From Burkholderiales bacterium (GTDB lineage: Bacteria > Pseudomonadota > Gammaproteobacteria > Burkholderiales > Burkholderiaceae_C): a stretch of 58,437 bases of DNA. The notes beneath the pieces were generated by a model, which searched no databases, had not been told where the DNA came from, and saw nothing but the letters and a program-made list of their open reading frames with translations. Every line of letters begins with the position of its first letter. Within the stretch, counting starts at the first letter, position 1. Positions 9,435-18,218 of the stretch are shown one piece after another. A program made the position numbers and the translations under genes. The DNA lies in the NCBI GenBank assembly GCA_026932425.1, contig JAIXKN010000024.1:5001-63437 (forward strand). The letters are read 5' to 3'.

Positions 9435-10328
9435 GTGAGCAGGGCAAGCAGCGGCAAGCTCGCGCTGGCGCCCCTGCACTGGGCGCTGCTCGCGTCGCTG
9501 GCGGTGCACGCCGGCCTGCTGACGCTGCGCGTGGCCGATCCCGAGCGCTTCAACCGCGTGTTCCGCGACACGCCGCTCGAGGTCATCCTCGTCAACGCGC
9601 GCTCGAACGAGCCGCCGCTGAAGGCGCAGGCGATCGCCCAGGCCAACCTCGCCGGCGGCGGCGAGGCCGATCGCGGACGCGCGCAGTCCCCGTTGCCGGC
9701 CGAAGCGACCATCGAGATCGGCGACGCCGCCCAGGAGGCGCGCCGCAAGATCGAGGAGCTGCAGCAGCAGCAACAACAGCTGCTGGCGCAGGTGCGGCGC
9801 GAGCTGGCGCTGCTGGCCTCGCCCGAGCAGGCCCGCGAGGCCGGACAGGCCAACGCGCACGAGCAGGAGGAGCGCAGGCGTCAGCTGCTGCGCTTGCTGG
9901 CCGAGATCGAGAAGCGCATCAACGAGGAGAACGCGCGGCCGAAGAAGCGCTACATCAGCCCGGCCACGCAGGAGCAGATCTACGCGCTCTATTACGACGC
10001 GCTCAAGCGCCGCATCGAGGAGCGGGGCACGCGCGACTTCCCCGAATACAAGGGCCGCAAGCTCTACGGCGAGCTGACGATGAACGTCACCGTCGACGCC
10101 GGCGGCCGGCTCGTCGAGGCCGAGATCGTCCGCCCCTCGCGTTCGAAGGTTCTCGACCAGCGTGCGCTGGCGATCGTGCGCGCGGCCAGCCCCTTCGGCG
10201 CCTTCAGTCCCGCGATGCGGCGCGAGGCCGACCAGATCGTCGTGACCTCGCGTTTCCGCTTCACCCGCGACGAGGGGGTGCAGGCGCGGATGCTCGCCAA
10301 CCCTCGAGAGCCTGCGGAGATCGAGTAG
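9435..10328 (+). CDS. TonB-family protein
   Basis: 297-aa protein with one N-terminal membrane anchor (LHWALLASLAVHAGLLTLRV, ~residues 15-34), a long periplasmic helical or coiled-coil section with a poly-Gln run (IEELQQQQQQLLAQVRREL, ~residues 108-126), and a C-terminal TonB-type domain (~residues 205-280: YGELTMNVTVDAGGRLVEAE, QRALAIVRAASPFGAF). The usual Pro/Lys-rich spacer is missing and no exbB/exbD is nearby, so energising outer-membrane transport is not proven; an envelope structural role is possible. The start is GTG at 9435, 3 nt after the RNB stop. Confidence 0.8.
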   Translation: MSRASSGKLALAPLHWALLASLAVHAGLLTLRVADPERFNRVFRDTPLEVILVNARSNEPPLKAQAIAQANLAGGGEADRGRAQSPLPAEATIEIGDAAQEARRKIEELQQQQQQLLAQVRRELALLASPEQAREAGQANAHEQEERRRQLLRLLAEIEKRINEENARPKKRYISPATQEQIYALYYDALKRRIEERGTRDFPEYKGRKLYGELTMNVTVDAGGRLVEAEIVRPSRSKVLDQRALAIVRAASPFGAFSPAMRREADQIVVTSRFRFTRDEGVQARMLANPREPAEIE

Positions 10329-10332
10329 TCCC

Positions 10333-11181
10333 ATGGCGCACGCCCCCCCGTCCCGTTACGCCGTCATCGGTCACCCGGTGGCGCACAGCCAGTCACCGTT
10401 CATCCACGCACAGTTCGCGGCGCAGACCGGCCAGGCGATCGACTACGGCCGCATCGATTGCGGGGCCGATGGCTTCGAGCGCGCGGTGCGCGAATTCGCG
10501 GCCGGCGGCGCCGGCGGCTGCAACGTGACCGTGCCCTTCAAGTTCGAGGCCGCCGCGCTGGCGGCGACGCGAACCGCCCGCGCGCAGCTCGCCGGCGCGG
10601 CCAACACGCTGCGCTTCGACGCCGGCGGTTGGCTGGCCGACAACACCGACGGCTGCGGCCTCCTGCGCGACATCGAAGGCAACGCCGGATTCGAGCTCGC
10701 CGGCCGCCGCGTGCTGCTGATCGGCGCGGGCGGCGCCGGTGCCGGCGTGCTCGGGCCGCTGCTCGGCGCGCAGCCGCGGGAACTCGTGCTCGTCAACCGC
10801 AGCCCCGCGCGCGCAACTGCGCTCGCCGAGCGCCACGCGCGGGCGGCGCAGACCGTCGGCGTACAGCTGCGTGTCGCGCCGATCGAGGCTCCGGGCACGG
10901 CGTTCGACCTCGTCATCAACGCGAGCGCCAGCAGCCTGCAGGGTGCGGCAGTGCCGGTCCCGGACGAGGTCATCGGCGCAGGTGCGCTTGCCGTCGACCT
11001 GATGTACGGGCGCGCCGCGCAGGGCTTCCTCGATTGGGCCGCGCAGCGCGGCGCGCGAGGGCGCGACGGGCTGGGCATGCTGGTCGAGCAGGCGGCCGAG
11101 GCCTTCTTCGTCTGGCGCGGCGTTCGTCCCGACAGCGCCCCGGTGCTGCAGGCCCTGCGCAAGCGGCTGGCGCAGGGTTGA
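10333..11181 (+). CDS. aroE: Shikimate dehydrogenase
   Basis: 282-aa NADP-dependent enzyme reducing 3-dehydroshikimate to shikimate in aromatic amino-acid synthesis. YAVIGHPVAHSQSPFIH is the substrate-binding start (Ser pair), CNVTVPFK carries the catalytic Lys, NTDGCG holds the conserved Asn/Asp, and GAGGAGAGV (~residues 131-139) is the dinucleotide loop, followed by VNRSPARA for NADP phosphate recognition. It begins 4 nt after the TonB-like gene. Another shikimate-pathway gene, aroQ, lies 2 kb downstream. Confidence 0.95.
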   Translation: MAHAPPSRYAVIGHPVAHSQSPFIHAQFAAQTGQAIDYGRIDCGADGFERAVREFAAGGAGGCNVTVPFKFEAAALAATRTARAQLAGAANTLRFDAGGWLADNTDGCGLLRDIEGNAGFELAGRRVLLIGAGGAGAGVLGPLLGAQPRELVLVNRSPARATALAERHARAAQTVGVQLRVAPIEAPGTAFDLVINASASSLQGAAVPVPDEVIGAGALAVDLMYGRAAQGFLDWAAQRGARGRDGLGMLVEQAAEAFFVWRGVRPDSAPVLQALRKRLAQG

Positions 11182-11264
11182 AGGGCAGCGTCCAGGACAG
11201 CGCCGATGGTCTCGTCGTCCACTTGGGTCCAAGCCCGGTGCCGTGCGGACGGGGAGCCCGCCGC

Positions 11265-12029
11265 GTGAGCAGGGCGAGCACCGGCGCGGCGCGGAGCCTC
11301 GGTCCGCTGCTGCGCTTCCTTGCCCTGCTGCTGTGGTGCGCGCTGGCGCTGCAGCTCGCGTTCGCGCTGCGCATCGCCTTGATGGCCTGGATCGACCCCG
11401 CGTCGACGAGCTTCCAGCGCAGCGAGATCACCCGCCTGCTGGTCGAGAAGCATCGGGTCGAGTGGAGCCAGCGCTGGGTCGACTACGCGCAGATCTCGAA
11501 CCACCTCAAGCGCGCCGTGATCGCCAGCGAGGACGCCGAGTTCGCGGCCCACGGCGGCGTCGACTGGGACGCGATCGACAAGGCCCGCGAGCGCAACGAG
11601 CGTGTACAGCGACAAACCCAACGCCGGGCCGAGCGCCAGGGCGTGCCGGCGGCGCCTTCGCGCCTGCGCGGCGGATCAACGATCACCCAGCAACTGGCGA
11701 AGAACCTGTTGCTGTCGGGCGAGCGCACGGTGCTGCGCAAGGGCCAGGAACTGCTGCTGACCTGGATGCTCGAGCTGCTGCTGGACAAGCGCCGCATCCT
11801 CGAGCTCTATCTGAACCACGTCGAATGGGGCGAGGGCATCTTCGGTGCGCAGGCGGCGGCTCGCCACTACTTCCGCGTCGACGCCGAGCGTTTGACGCCG
11901 GCGCAGGCAGCGCGCCTGGCGGTCATGCTGCCCGCGCCCAAGCGCTTCGAGCGGCAGCCGCGCTCGGCCTACCTGCTGGCGCGGAGCCAGACCATCATGG
12001 CGCGCATGGATGCGGTGGAGCTGCCATGA
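11265..12029 (+). CDS. mtgA: Monofunctional peptidoglycan glycosyltransferase
   Basis: 254-aa inner-membrane enzyme polymerising lipid II into glycan strands without transpeptidation. One N-terminal membrane segment (LLRFLALLLWCALALQLAFA) precedes a GT51 domain: AVIASEDAEFAAHGGVDWDA (catalytic Glu in the EDxxFxxHxG motif), RGGSTITQQLAKNLLL, KGQELLLTWMLELLLDKRRI and YLNHVEWGEGIFG. An insertion of ~20 charged residues (ERNERVQRQTQRRAERQG) lies between motifs 1 and 2. The start is GTG at 11265, eight nt after GGGGAG; another in-frame GTG at 11238 is possible. Confidence 0.93.
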   Translation: MSRASTGAARSLGPLLRFLALLLWCALALQLAFALRIALMAWIDPASTSFQRSEITRLLVEKHRVEWSQRWVDYAQISNHLKRAVIASEDAEFAAHGGVDWDAIDKARERNERVQRQTQRRAERQGVPAAPSRLRGGSTITQQLAKNLLLSGERTVLRKGQELLLTWMLELLLDKRRILELYLNHVEWGEGIFGAQAAARHYFRVDAERLTPAQAARLAVMLPAPKRFERQPRSAYLLARSQTIMARMDAVELP

Positions 12030-12054
12030 TGCGCAACCGCTGCCACCGACGACG

Positions 12055-12657
12055 ATGAACGCACCCCTGTCCCAACGCATCGCGGCCGCCGCGGCGCGGC
12101 TGGTCGTCGAAGACGGCCTCGAATACGGCGCCGCACGCCAGAAGGCCGCGCGAGAGTTCGGCGGTCGGCGGGTTCGTCCGGGCGATCTGCCCCGCCATGA
12201 GACAATTGAAGACGAAGTGCTTGCTTACATCTCGACCTTCCTTGCCGATACCCAGCCGATCGAACTGCGTGCCCAGCGCGAGCTGGCGCTGCGCTGGATG
12301 AAGCGCCTGCGGGCGCACCGGCCGCACCTGTCCGGTGCGGTCTGGCGCGGCACGGCGACGCGTCACTCGGCGATCCTGATCGAGCTCTATTGCGACGATC
12401 CGAAGAGCGCCGAGATCGACCTGATCAACCAGGGGATCGACTACGACGCGGCGGGTCACGACGTCGGCGACGGGGCGGGCCCGTTGGTGCTGACGGTCGC
12501 CGATCGGGCGCCAGAGCTGGACGAACCGGTGACGCTGCACCTGCTGCTGCGCGACTTCGACGACCTGCGCGGGGCATTGCAGACCGATTCGCGCGGCCGC
12601 AGCTGGCGCGGCGACCTGGCTGCGGTCGAGCGAGAACTCGAGGCGCCGGCACGATGA
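12055..12657 (+). CDS. Nucleotidyltransferase-like conserved protein
   Basis: 200-aa protein of a family widespread in Burkholderiales that databases often call UDP-N-acetylmuramate--alanine ligase. No Mur-ligase ATP loop or domain is present, so that name is not supported. The visible core is [19 protein letters not shown] near the N-terminus, then [20 protein letters not shown] followed by a charged strand [17 protein letters not shown], arranged like a minimal nucleotidyltransferase fold but lacking a clear GSx10DxD metal motif. Its stop overlaps the downstream thioredoxin start by 4 nt. Function unknown. Confidence 0.72.
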   Translation: MNAPLSQRIAAAAARLVVEDGLEYGAARQKAAREFGGRRVRPGDLPRHETIEDEVLAYISTFLADTQPIELRAQRELALRWMKRLRAHRPHLSGAVWRGTATRHSAILIELYCDDPKSAEIDLINQGIDYDAAGHDVGDGAGPLVLTVADRAPELDEPVTLHLLLRDFDDLRGALQTDSRGRSWRGDLAAVERELEAPAR

Positions 12658-13172
12658 GCCGGCGGCAGCTTCTGATGCTCGGCAGCGCCGGCGCGGTCGC
12701 GGCGCTGGCCGGTGTCGGCCTGGCAAGCTGGCGGCTGCGACTCGCGCCGGCGCAGATCGACGAGAACCTGTGGACGCAACGCTTCGAGCGTCCCGATGGC
12801 GGCGAGCTGACGCTCTCGGCCTTCCGCGGGCAGCCGCTCATCGTCAACTTCTGGGCCACCTGGTGCCCTCCCTGCCTGCAGGAGATGCCCGATCTCGACC
12901 GCTTGCAGGCAGCCTACGCGCAAAGCGGACTGCAGATCGTCGGCCTTGCGGTCGAGGATGCCGCGCCGGTGCGCAAGTTCCTCGCCGAGCGCCCGGTGCG
13001 TTTCGCGATCGGCGTCGCGGGTCCGGCAGGTGTGTCGCTGGCACGGCGCCTGGGCAACGACAGGGGCGGATTGCCGTTCACCGTCGTCTTCGACGGCAGG
13101 GGCGAACTGCGTCATCGCAAGCTCGGCCAGACCTCTTACGCCGAGCTCGAAGGCTGGATTCGCAAGCTGTAG
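12654..13172 (+). CDS. TlpA-like periplasmic thioredoxin
   Basis: 172-aa thiol-disulfide oxidoreductase. The N-terminus [20 protein letters not shown] is a signal or anchor resembling a twin-arginine signal (SRRQLL). The thioredoxin fold carries the WCPPC active site with Cys71 and Cys74 ([11 protein letters not shown]), and the cis-Pro region is GGLPFTVVF. Such proteins keep periplasmic cysteines reduced, for example in cytochrome c maturation. It is coupled to the upstream gene by an ATGA overlap and precedes aroQ. Family is firm; the partner protein is unknown. Confidence 0.88.
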   Translation: MSRRQLLMLGSAGAVAALAGVGLASWRLRLAPAQIDENLWTQRFERPDGGELTLSAFRGQPLIVNFWATWCPPCLQEMPDLDRLQAAYAQSGLQIVGLAVEDAAPVRKFLAERPVRFAIGVAGPAGVSLARRLGNDRGGLPFTVVFDGRGELRHRKLGQTSYAELEGWIRKL

Positions 13173-13315
13173 CGCCCGGACGGCGACAGCGGCCACACGC
13201 GGCGCCAAGCTGCACCGAACCGCTGACAATCGCATACAAAAATCAAAAAGAAGGCGTAAAGTCCGCCACTTCGTCGGACACCCCGCACCCGGGCACCCCG
13301 GCGCACTTCAAGAAC
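13173..13315 (+). promoter_or_regulatory. AT-rich intergenic region upstream of aroQ
   Basis: About 140 nt between the thioredoxin gene and aroQ. Positions 13223-13262 are strikingly A-rich for this genome (CTGACAATCGCATACAAAAA then further A runs). GACAAT or CATACA could serve as a -10, but no hexamer pair with good spacing is convincing. It is the most likely promoter region of the aroQ-accB-accC group. Confidence 0.4.
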
Positions 13316-13774
13316 ATGAGCATCCTTGTCCTCAACGGACCGAACCTGAACCTGCTCGGAACACGCGAGCCGCAGGTCTACGGCAGCATGACGCTTGCGC
13401 AGATCACGGCAGAACTCGTCGAGTTGGGCGCAAAAGCGGGCGTGAAGGTCGACTGCTTCCAGAGCAACCACGAAGGCGCGCTGGTCGACCGCATCCAGGC
13501 GGCGCGCGACGACGGTACCGAATTCGCGATCATCAACCCGGGGGCCTACACGCACACGAGCATCGCGATCCGCGATGCCTTCGCCGGCGTGGCGCTGCCG
13601 TTCATCGAACTGCACATCTCGAACGTCTTCCGGCGCGAGGCGTTTCGCCACCATTCCTACCTCTCCGACCTCGCGGTCGGCGTCATCTGCGGCCTGGGGG
13701 TGCACGGCTATCGCGCCGCGCTCGAGTACGCACTCGCCCACGGTCTGCGTCGTCCGCCGGCGGTCGCAACCTAG
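13316..13774 (+). CDS. aroQ: Type II 3-dehydroquinate dehydratase
   Basis: 152-aa dodecameric-type dehydroquinase of the shikimate pathway. [20 protein letters not shown] holds the active-site Asn, Arg and the Tyr of the flexible lid, [13 protein letters not shown] the second loop, [12 protein letters not shown] the substrate-binding Asn/His, and [17 protein letters not shown] the catalytic His and Arg. Length matches the family exactly with the ATG at 13316; the open frame continues upstream for ~180 codons without relevance. It sits immediately upstream of accB, a very common arrangement in Proteobacteria. Confidence 0.96.
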   Translation: MSILVLNGPNLNLLGTREPQVYGSMTLAQITAELVELGAKAGVKVDCFQSNHEGALVDRIQAARDDGTEFAIINPGAYTHTSIAIRDAFAGVALPFIELHISNVFRREAFRHHSYLSDLAVGVICGLGVHGYRAALEYALAHGLRRPPAVAT

Positions 13775-13833
13775 GACACCCGACAACCTCTCCGGCGCAG
13801 TCGACACGTCGCCGGGCCCGACAAGGAATTCCG

Positions 13834-14304
13834 ATGGACCTGAGAAAGCTCAAGACGCTGATCGACCTCGTGTCGGAGTCGAACATCTCGGAGCTCGAGA
13901 TCACCGAGGCCGAAGGCAAGGTCCGCATCGTCAAGGGCGGAACCTCGGTCGTGGTCGCCGCACCCGCTGCCCCGGTGGCCGTTGCACCGGCTGCAGTCCC
14001 CGCCGCTGCTGCGGCGGCGGCCCAGCCCGCAGCCACGCCCGCGCCGGAACCGGTTGCCGAAGCGCCCGCGGCCCGTGTCATCAAGGCGCCGATGGTGGGC
14101 ACCTTCTATCGCGCATCGAGCCCCGGCGCCAAGCCCTTCGTCGAGGTCGGCAGCGCGGTCAAGGAAGGCGATCCGATCTGCATCATCGAGGCGATGAAGA
14201 TCATGAACGAGATCGAATCCGACCTCGAAGGCACGATCGCCCGTATCCTGTGCGAGAACGGTCAGGCGGTGGAATTCGGCCAGCCGCTGTTCGAGCTCGA
14301 GTGA
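13834..14304 (+). CDS. accB: Biotin carboxyl carrier protein of acetyl-CoA carboxylase
   Basis: 156-aa BCCP carrying biotin for malonyl-CoA formation in fatty acid synthesis. N-terminal DLRKLKTLIDLVSESNISEL, then an Ala/Pro-rich flexible linker (~residues 45-85), then the biotinyl domain with the thumb region (TFYRASSPGAKPFVEVG) and the biotinylation site EAMKIMNEIE (Lys of MKM). 59 nt after aroQ and 155 nt before accC. The intergenic region to accC contains strong hairpins (separate entries). Confidence 0.96.
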   Translation: MDLRKLKTLIDLVSESNISELEITEAEGKVRIVKGGTSVVVAAPAAPVAVAPAAVPAAAAAAAQPAATPAPEPVAEAPAARVIKAPMVGTFYRASSPGAKPFVEVGSAVKEGDPICIIEAMKIMNEIESDLEGTIARILCENGQAVEFGQPLFELE

Positions 14305-14374
14305 GGCGGCGACGTGCCCGGGAAGATCCTCATCGCCCATCGAGGCGTTCAGGGCGTTCGCGCCGCGCGCGGGG

Positions 14375-14408
14375 GAGCGCTCATGCGCGCCCGCGCGCGT
14401 GAGCGCTC
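14375..14408 (+). other. Large GC-rich hairpin between accB and accC
   Basis: GAGCGCTCATGCGCGC (14375-14390) pairs with GCGCGCGTGAGCGCTC (14393-14408): 16 consecutive pairs with a single U-G wobble, separated by CC. It sits ~70 nt after the accB stop and ~50 nt before the accC start. There is no U-tract, so it is not a classical terminator; it could be an attenuator, an RNase-resistant 3' end for accB mRNA, or an extragenic palindrome. Confidence 0.7.
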
Positions 14409-14413
14409 ACCAC

Positions 14414-14445
14414 ATTGCAGTGCGTGCGCAGCACGCCAATGCAAT
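14414..14445 (+). other. Second hairpin in the accC leader
   Basis: ATTGCA (14414-14419) pairs with TGCAAT (14440-14445), and inside it GTGC (14420-14423) with GCAC (14431-14434). It follows the large hairpin by 5 nt and ends before the AGGA ribosome-binding site of accC (14452-14455). Confidence 0.45.
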
Positions 14446-14459
14446 TGAGCCGAGGAACA

Positions 14460-15809
14460 ATGTTCAAGAAGATCCTCATCGCCAACCGAGGCGAAATTGC
14501 ATTGCGCATCCAGCGCGCCTGCCGCGAGATGGGCATCAAGGCGGTCATCGTCTACTCGGAGGCCGATCGCCAGGCGAAGTACGTGAAGCTGGCCGACGAG
14601 GCCGTGTGCATCGGGCCCGCGCCCTCGGCGCAAAGCTATCTCAGCATGCCGGCGATCATCTCGGCGGCCGAGGTCACCGACGCCGAGGCGATCCATCCTG
14701 GTTACGGTTTCCTCGCCGAGAACGCCGACTTCGCCGAACGCGTCGAGAAGAGCGGCTTCGTCTTCATCGGCCCGACGCCCGAGTCGATCCGGATGATGGG
14801 CGACAAGGTCTCGGCCAAGCAGGCGATGATCAAGGCGGGCGTGCCCTGCGTGCCCGGCAGCGAGGGCGTGCTGCCCGACGAGCCCAAGGAAATCATCCGC
14901 ATCGCGCGCCAGATCGGCTATCCGGTGATCGTCAAGGCTGCGGGCGGCGGCGGCGGGCGCGGCATGCGCGTGGTGCACACCGAGGCGGCCCTCGTCAACG
15001 CGGTGCAGACGACGCGGACCGAGGCCGAGGCGGCCTTCGGCAATCCGGCCGTCTACATGGAGAAGTTCCTCGAGAACCCGCGCCACGTCGAGATCCAGGT
15101 GCTGGCCGACACGCATCGCAACGCCGTGTGGCTGGGCGAGCGCGACTGCTCGATGCAGCGTCGGCACCAGAAGATCATCGAGGAGGCGCCCGCGCCGGGC
15201 ATCCCGCGACGGATCATCGAGCGCGTCGGAGACCGCTGCGCCAGCGCCTGCAAGAAGATCGGCTATCGCGGCGCCGGCACCTTCGAGTTCCTGTTCGAGA
15301 AGGGCGAGTTCTATTTCATCGAGATGAACACGCGCGTGCAGGTCGAGCACCCGGTGACCGAGATGATCACCGGCATCGACATCGTGCAGTCGCAGATCCG
15401 CATCGCGGCCGGCGAGAAGCTGCCCTTCACGCAGCGGCAGGTGCAGCTGCGCGGGCATGCGATCGAGTGCCGCGTCAACGCCGAGGACCCGTACAAGTTC
15501 ACACCCTCTCCTGGCCGGATCACGATGTGGCACATGCCCGGCGGACCCGGGGTGCGGGTGGATTCGCACGCCTACACCAACTACAGCGTGCCGCCGAACT
15601 ACGACTCGATGATCGGCAAGATCATCGTCCACGCCGACACGCGGGAACAGGCCTTGATGCGCATGCGCAGCGCGCTGCTCGAGACGGTGGTCGAAGGCAT
15701 CCAGACCAACATTCCGCTGCACAGCGAGCTGATGGTCGACGCCAAGTTCGTCGAAGGCGGGACCAGCATCCACTACCTGGAGAAGTGGCTGGCCCAGCGC
15801 CGCCGCTGA
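14460..15809 (+). CDS. accC: Biotin carboxylase subunit of acetyl-CoA carboxylase
   Basis: 449-aa ATP-grasp enzyme that carboxylates biotin on Acc[21 protein letters not shown] starts the protein; the ATP-grasp glycine loop is [28 protein letters not shown] and [19 protein letters not shown] follow, and the metal/catalytic residues are in [17 protein letters not shown]. With the ATG at 14460 it has the standard length of 449 aa. AGGA lies 5 nt before the start. An in-frame start at 14415 exists but falls inside the leader hairpin. Confidence 0.97.
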   Translation: MFKKILIANRGEIALRIQRACREMGIKAVIVYSEADRQAKYVKLADEAVCIGPAPSAQSYLSMPAIISAAEVTDAEAIHPGYGFLAENADFAERVEKSGFVFIGPTPESIRMMGDKVSAKQAMIKAGVPCVPGSEGVLPDEPKEIIRIARQIGYPVIVKAAGGGGGRGMRVVHTEAALVNAVQTTRTEAEAAFGNPAVYMEKFLENPRHVEIQVLADTHRNAVWLGERDCSMQRRHQKIIEEAPAPGIPRRIIERVGDRCASACKKIGYRGAGTFEFLFEKGEFYFIEMNTRVQVEHPVTEMITGIDIVQSQIRIAAGEKLPFTQRQVQLRGHAIECRVNAEDPYKFTPSPGRITMWHMPGGPGVRVDSHAYTNYSVPPNYDSMIGKIIVHADTREQALMRMRSALLETVVEGIQTNIPLHSELMVDAKFVEGGTSIHYLEKWLAQRRR

Positions 15810-15872
15810 GCGCCCGCAGGAACATGATGCAAGCGGCGCCGCGCTGCACGGGATCTTCGAACCTCCGGTGGT

Positions 15873-15891
15873 GGCCTGCCCGCAACAGGCC
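15873..15891 (+). other. Short hairpin between accC and prmA
   Basis: GGCCTG (15873-15878) and CAGGCC (15886-15891) with a 7-nt loop, in the 101-nt gap after accC. No U-tract follows. A weak candidate for mRNA processing or pausing; nothing else is seen in this gap. Confidence 0.3.
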
Positions 15892-15911
15892 GCTGCGGGG
15901 CATCCGTTGAG

Positions 15912-16862
15912 ATGTTCGAGCTGACGCTGCTTGCGCCGCAGGCGCTGGTCGAAGCGGTCAGTGACGCGCTCGCCGACGAGCTCGACGCGCTCTCGGTTTC
16001 GGTCGAGGACGCGGACGCCGACACCGAAGCAGAGGAGGCACTGTTCGGCGAGCCCGGAATGGCGGTGACGCGCACCGCCTGGGCGAGGTCGACGCTGCGT
16101 GCGCTCTTCGAGCAGCGCGAGCAGGCCGAGGCCGCGGCGACGCTGCTGCTGGCGCAGGACTGGGCGCAGGGGCTGCACGTTCAGGCGCTGGAGGAGGTGA
16201 TCGAGCAGGACTGGGTGCGAATCACGCAAAGCCAGTTCGAGCCGATCGCGATCACGCCTTCGTTCTGGATCGTGCCGAGCTGGCACGAGGCGCCGTCCGC
16301 TGCACAGCGCGTGCTGCGACTGGACCCGGGGATGGCCTTCGGCACCGGCACGCACCCGACCACCCGCATGTGCCTGCGCTGGATCGCGCGGCAGTCGGAT
16401 ACGGCCGGCGGCAAGCGGCTCGAGCGCGTGCTCGACTACGGCTGCGGCTCGGGCATCCTCGCGATCACCGCGGCGCTGCACGGCGCAGCTTCAGTGGACG
16501 CGGTCGACATCGATCCGGCTGCGGTCGCGTCGACGAAGGCCAATGCCCTCGCCAACGGCGTGACCCTGCGCGCAGGCCTGCCCGATCTGGCCCAGGGCAT
16601 TTACACCACCGTGCTCGCGAACATCCTTGCCACGCCCTTGAAGCTGCTCGCACCCTTGCTCTGCGCGCGGCTGGCCCCTGGCGGCACGCTCGTCCTGGCC
16701 GGCATCCTGCCGCGACAGACGGCCGAGCTGCAGGCGGCCTATGCGCCCTGGCTGACGCTCGGCGTCGCCGACGAGCAGGAAGGCTGGGTGCTGTTGACAG
16801 GCTCGGCCGCCGCCTCGGCCGGGCCGGCCGAGCCGGGCTCCGTCCGAATGACCCCCGCCTGA
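15912..16862 (+). CDS. prmA: Ribosomal protein L11 methyltransferase
   Basis: 316-aa SAM-dependent enzyme methylating L11. The N-terminal substrate domain has the acidic EDADADTEAEEALFGEPG segment. The catalytic domain has LRLDPGMAFGTGTHPTT, the SAM motif LDYGCGSGILAI, VDIDPAAV, and TVLANILATPLKLLAPLL corresponding to the N-x-L catalytic region. ~20 Ala/Gly/Pro-rich residues at the C-terminus extend beyond the usual end. Stop and the next start overlap (TGATG at 16860-16864), coupling it to the zinc-ribbon gene, a pairing known in betaproteobacteria. Confidence 0.95.
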   Translation: MFELTLLAPQALVEAVSDALADELDALSVSVEDADADTEAEEALFGEPGMAVTRTAWARSTLRALFEQREQAEAAATLLLAQDWAQGLHVQALEEVIEQDWVRITQSQFEPIAITPSFWIVPSWHEAPSAAQRVLRLDPGMAFGTGTHPTTRMCLRWIARQSDTAGGKRLERVLDYGCGSGILAITAALHGAASVDAVDIDPAAVASTKANALANGVTLRAGLPDLAQGIYTTVLANILATPLKLLAPLLCARLAPGGTLVLAGILPRQTAELQAAYAPWLTLGVADEQEGWVLLTGSAAASAGPAEPGSVRMTPA

Positions 16863-18160
16863 TGCTGGCGACGCGCTGCCCCGCATGCGACACGGTCTTT
16901 CGGGTCGTGCAGGATCAGCTTCGCGTCTCCGAGGGCTGGGTGCGCTGCGGGCGCTGCGGCGAGGCCTTCGATGCGCTCGACTCGATGATCCCGTGGCCTC
17001 CGCCGACGGAAGCGGCAAGCCCGCCGCGGACCGAGTCGCCTGCCGCGCTTCCGGTCGGCGATGAGACGCAGGCACCGGCAGCAGAGGTCGGGCCAGCGGC
17101 ATCGGGACCGGATGCACAACGACCGCGCGAATCGATCCCGGAGGCGTCGGAACCGGGGGCGTCGGAACCGGACGGATCGGAAGCGAGGACGCCGCAAGCG
17201 CAGGGGTCGGAGCCGGCGACGGCAGGACCTACGCTGCAAGGTCCGGCAGGCGATGATGAGCCATGCTTCGGCGACGGAGATCCATGCGCCGACGATGGCA
17301 AGCGGCCCGGACCGAGCCAAGCCCTCGAGATTCCGCCCGAGATCGAGCTCGTCGCCAGCGACGGCGCGATGCATTTCGGACTTCCGCCAGGCGCGGCGGA
17401 GCTCACGCTCGCGGATTCCGATCCACGAAACGCCGAGCAGGCGCCCGACGAGCGCGTCGAATCCGTCCTGGACCTTGCCCCGCCGTCCTCGGAGGACGCA
17501 GTGCCGGTCGAAGAGGCGTTGCCGCCAACCGGCCCAGCCGAGGCAGCCGATCCGGAACCTGTGATCTCGTCCACCCCCATCGCCGCACCGGACGCGGCAG
17601 ACCCGGCGAGCCCGGCGGCCGAGGCCATGGCGGAGCGCGCGGCGCCGGCGGCACCTTCGTTCGTGCAGCAGGCCGATCGCGCGGCGCGCTGGCAGCGGCC
17701 GGCAGTGCGCGCCGGACTGGCGGCGTTCTCGCTGCTCGCGGCATTGGCGCTGGCCACCCAGCTCATCTACGCGTATCGCGACCATCTGGCGGCCAGCATG
17801 CCGCAGGCACGACCGTGGCTGCAGCAGGCCTGCGCGATGCTCGGCTGCCGGATCGAACCCTATCGACGCATCGACGCACTCAGTGTCGACAGCAGCGGCC
17901 TCTCGCGCATCGAGGGTTCACAGGTCTATCGACTCACCGTGACGCTGCGCAACCGCGCTGCGGTCCAGATCGCTGCACCGGCACTGGAGCTGTCCCTCAC
18001 CGATGCGCAGGGCGGCACGATCGCGCGGCGCGTCCTGACCATGAGTGACCTCGGCTTGCCGCTGCGAAGCCTCGAGCCCGCAAGCGTGCTGCCGATCGCG
18101 GCGCCGCTGTCGATCGATGGCCAGGTCAGCGGCTACACGGTAGAGGTCTTCTACCCATAG
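16862..18160 (+). CDS. Zinc-ribbon DUF3426 membrane protein
   Basis: 432-aa protein. The N-terminus is an MJ0042-type zinc ribbon with two Cys pairs (TRCPACDTVF and VRCGRCGEAF, ~residues 5-35). Residues ~45-265 are a long low-complexity Pro/Glu/Ser/Ala linker, probably disordered. One membrane segment follows (AGLAAFSLLAALALATQLIY, ~residues 285-305), then a ~130-residue periplasmic DUF3426 domain with LQQACAMLGCRIEPYRR and VTLRNRAAVQIAAPALEL. Function is unknown; topology suggests a cytoplasmic metal-binding head linked to an envelope domain. Coupled to prmA. Confidence 0.85.
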   Translation: MLATRCPACDTVFRVVQDQLRVSEGWVRCGRCGEAFDALDSMIPWPPPTEAASPPRTESPAALPVGDETQAPAAEVGPAASGPDAQRPRESIPEASEPGASEPDGSEARTPQAQGSEPATAGPTLQGPAGDDEPCFGDGDPCADDGKRPGPSQALEIPPEIELVASDGAMHFGLPPGAAELTLADSDPRNAEQAPDERVESVLDLAPPSSEDAVPVEEALPPTGPAEAADPEPVISSTPIAAPDAADPASPAAEAMAERAAPAAPSFVQQADRAARWQRPAVRAGLAAFSLLAALALATQLIYAYRDHLAASMPQARPWLQQACAMLGCRIEPYRRIDALSVDSSGLSRIEGSQVYRLTVTLRNRAAVQIAAPALELSLTDAQGGTIARRVLTMSDLGLPLRSLEPASVLPIAAPLSIDGQVSGYTVEVFYP

Positions 18161-18218
18161 TCGTCTTCGCACGCGCAGCGTGCGCGGCGCGGACGCCTCT
18201 TCAACCTGGAGGGAGAAC

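Noticed and set aside
12055-12657. Annotation as UDP-N-acetylmuramate--alanine ligase
   Set aside because: No ATP-binding GTHGKT-type loop or Mur-ligase domains; only 200 aa.
14349-16481. Long minus-strand open frame opposite accC and prmA
   Set aside because: Shadow frame with no recognisable domain.
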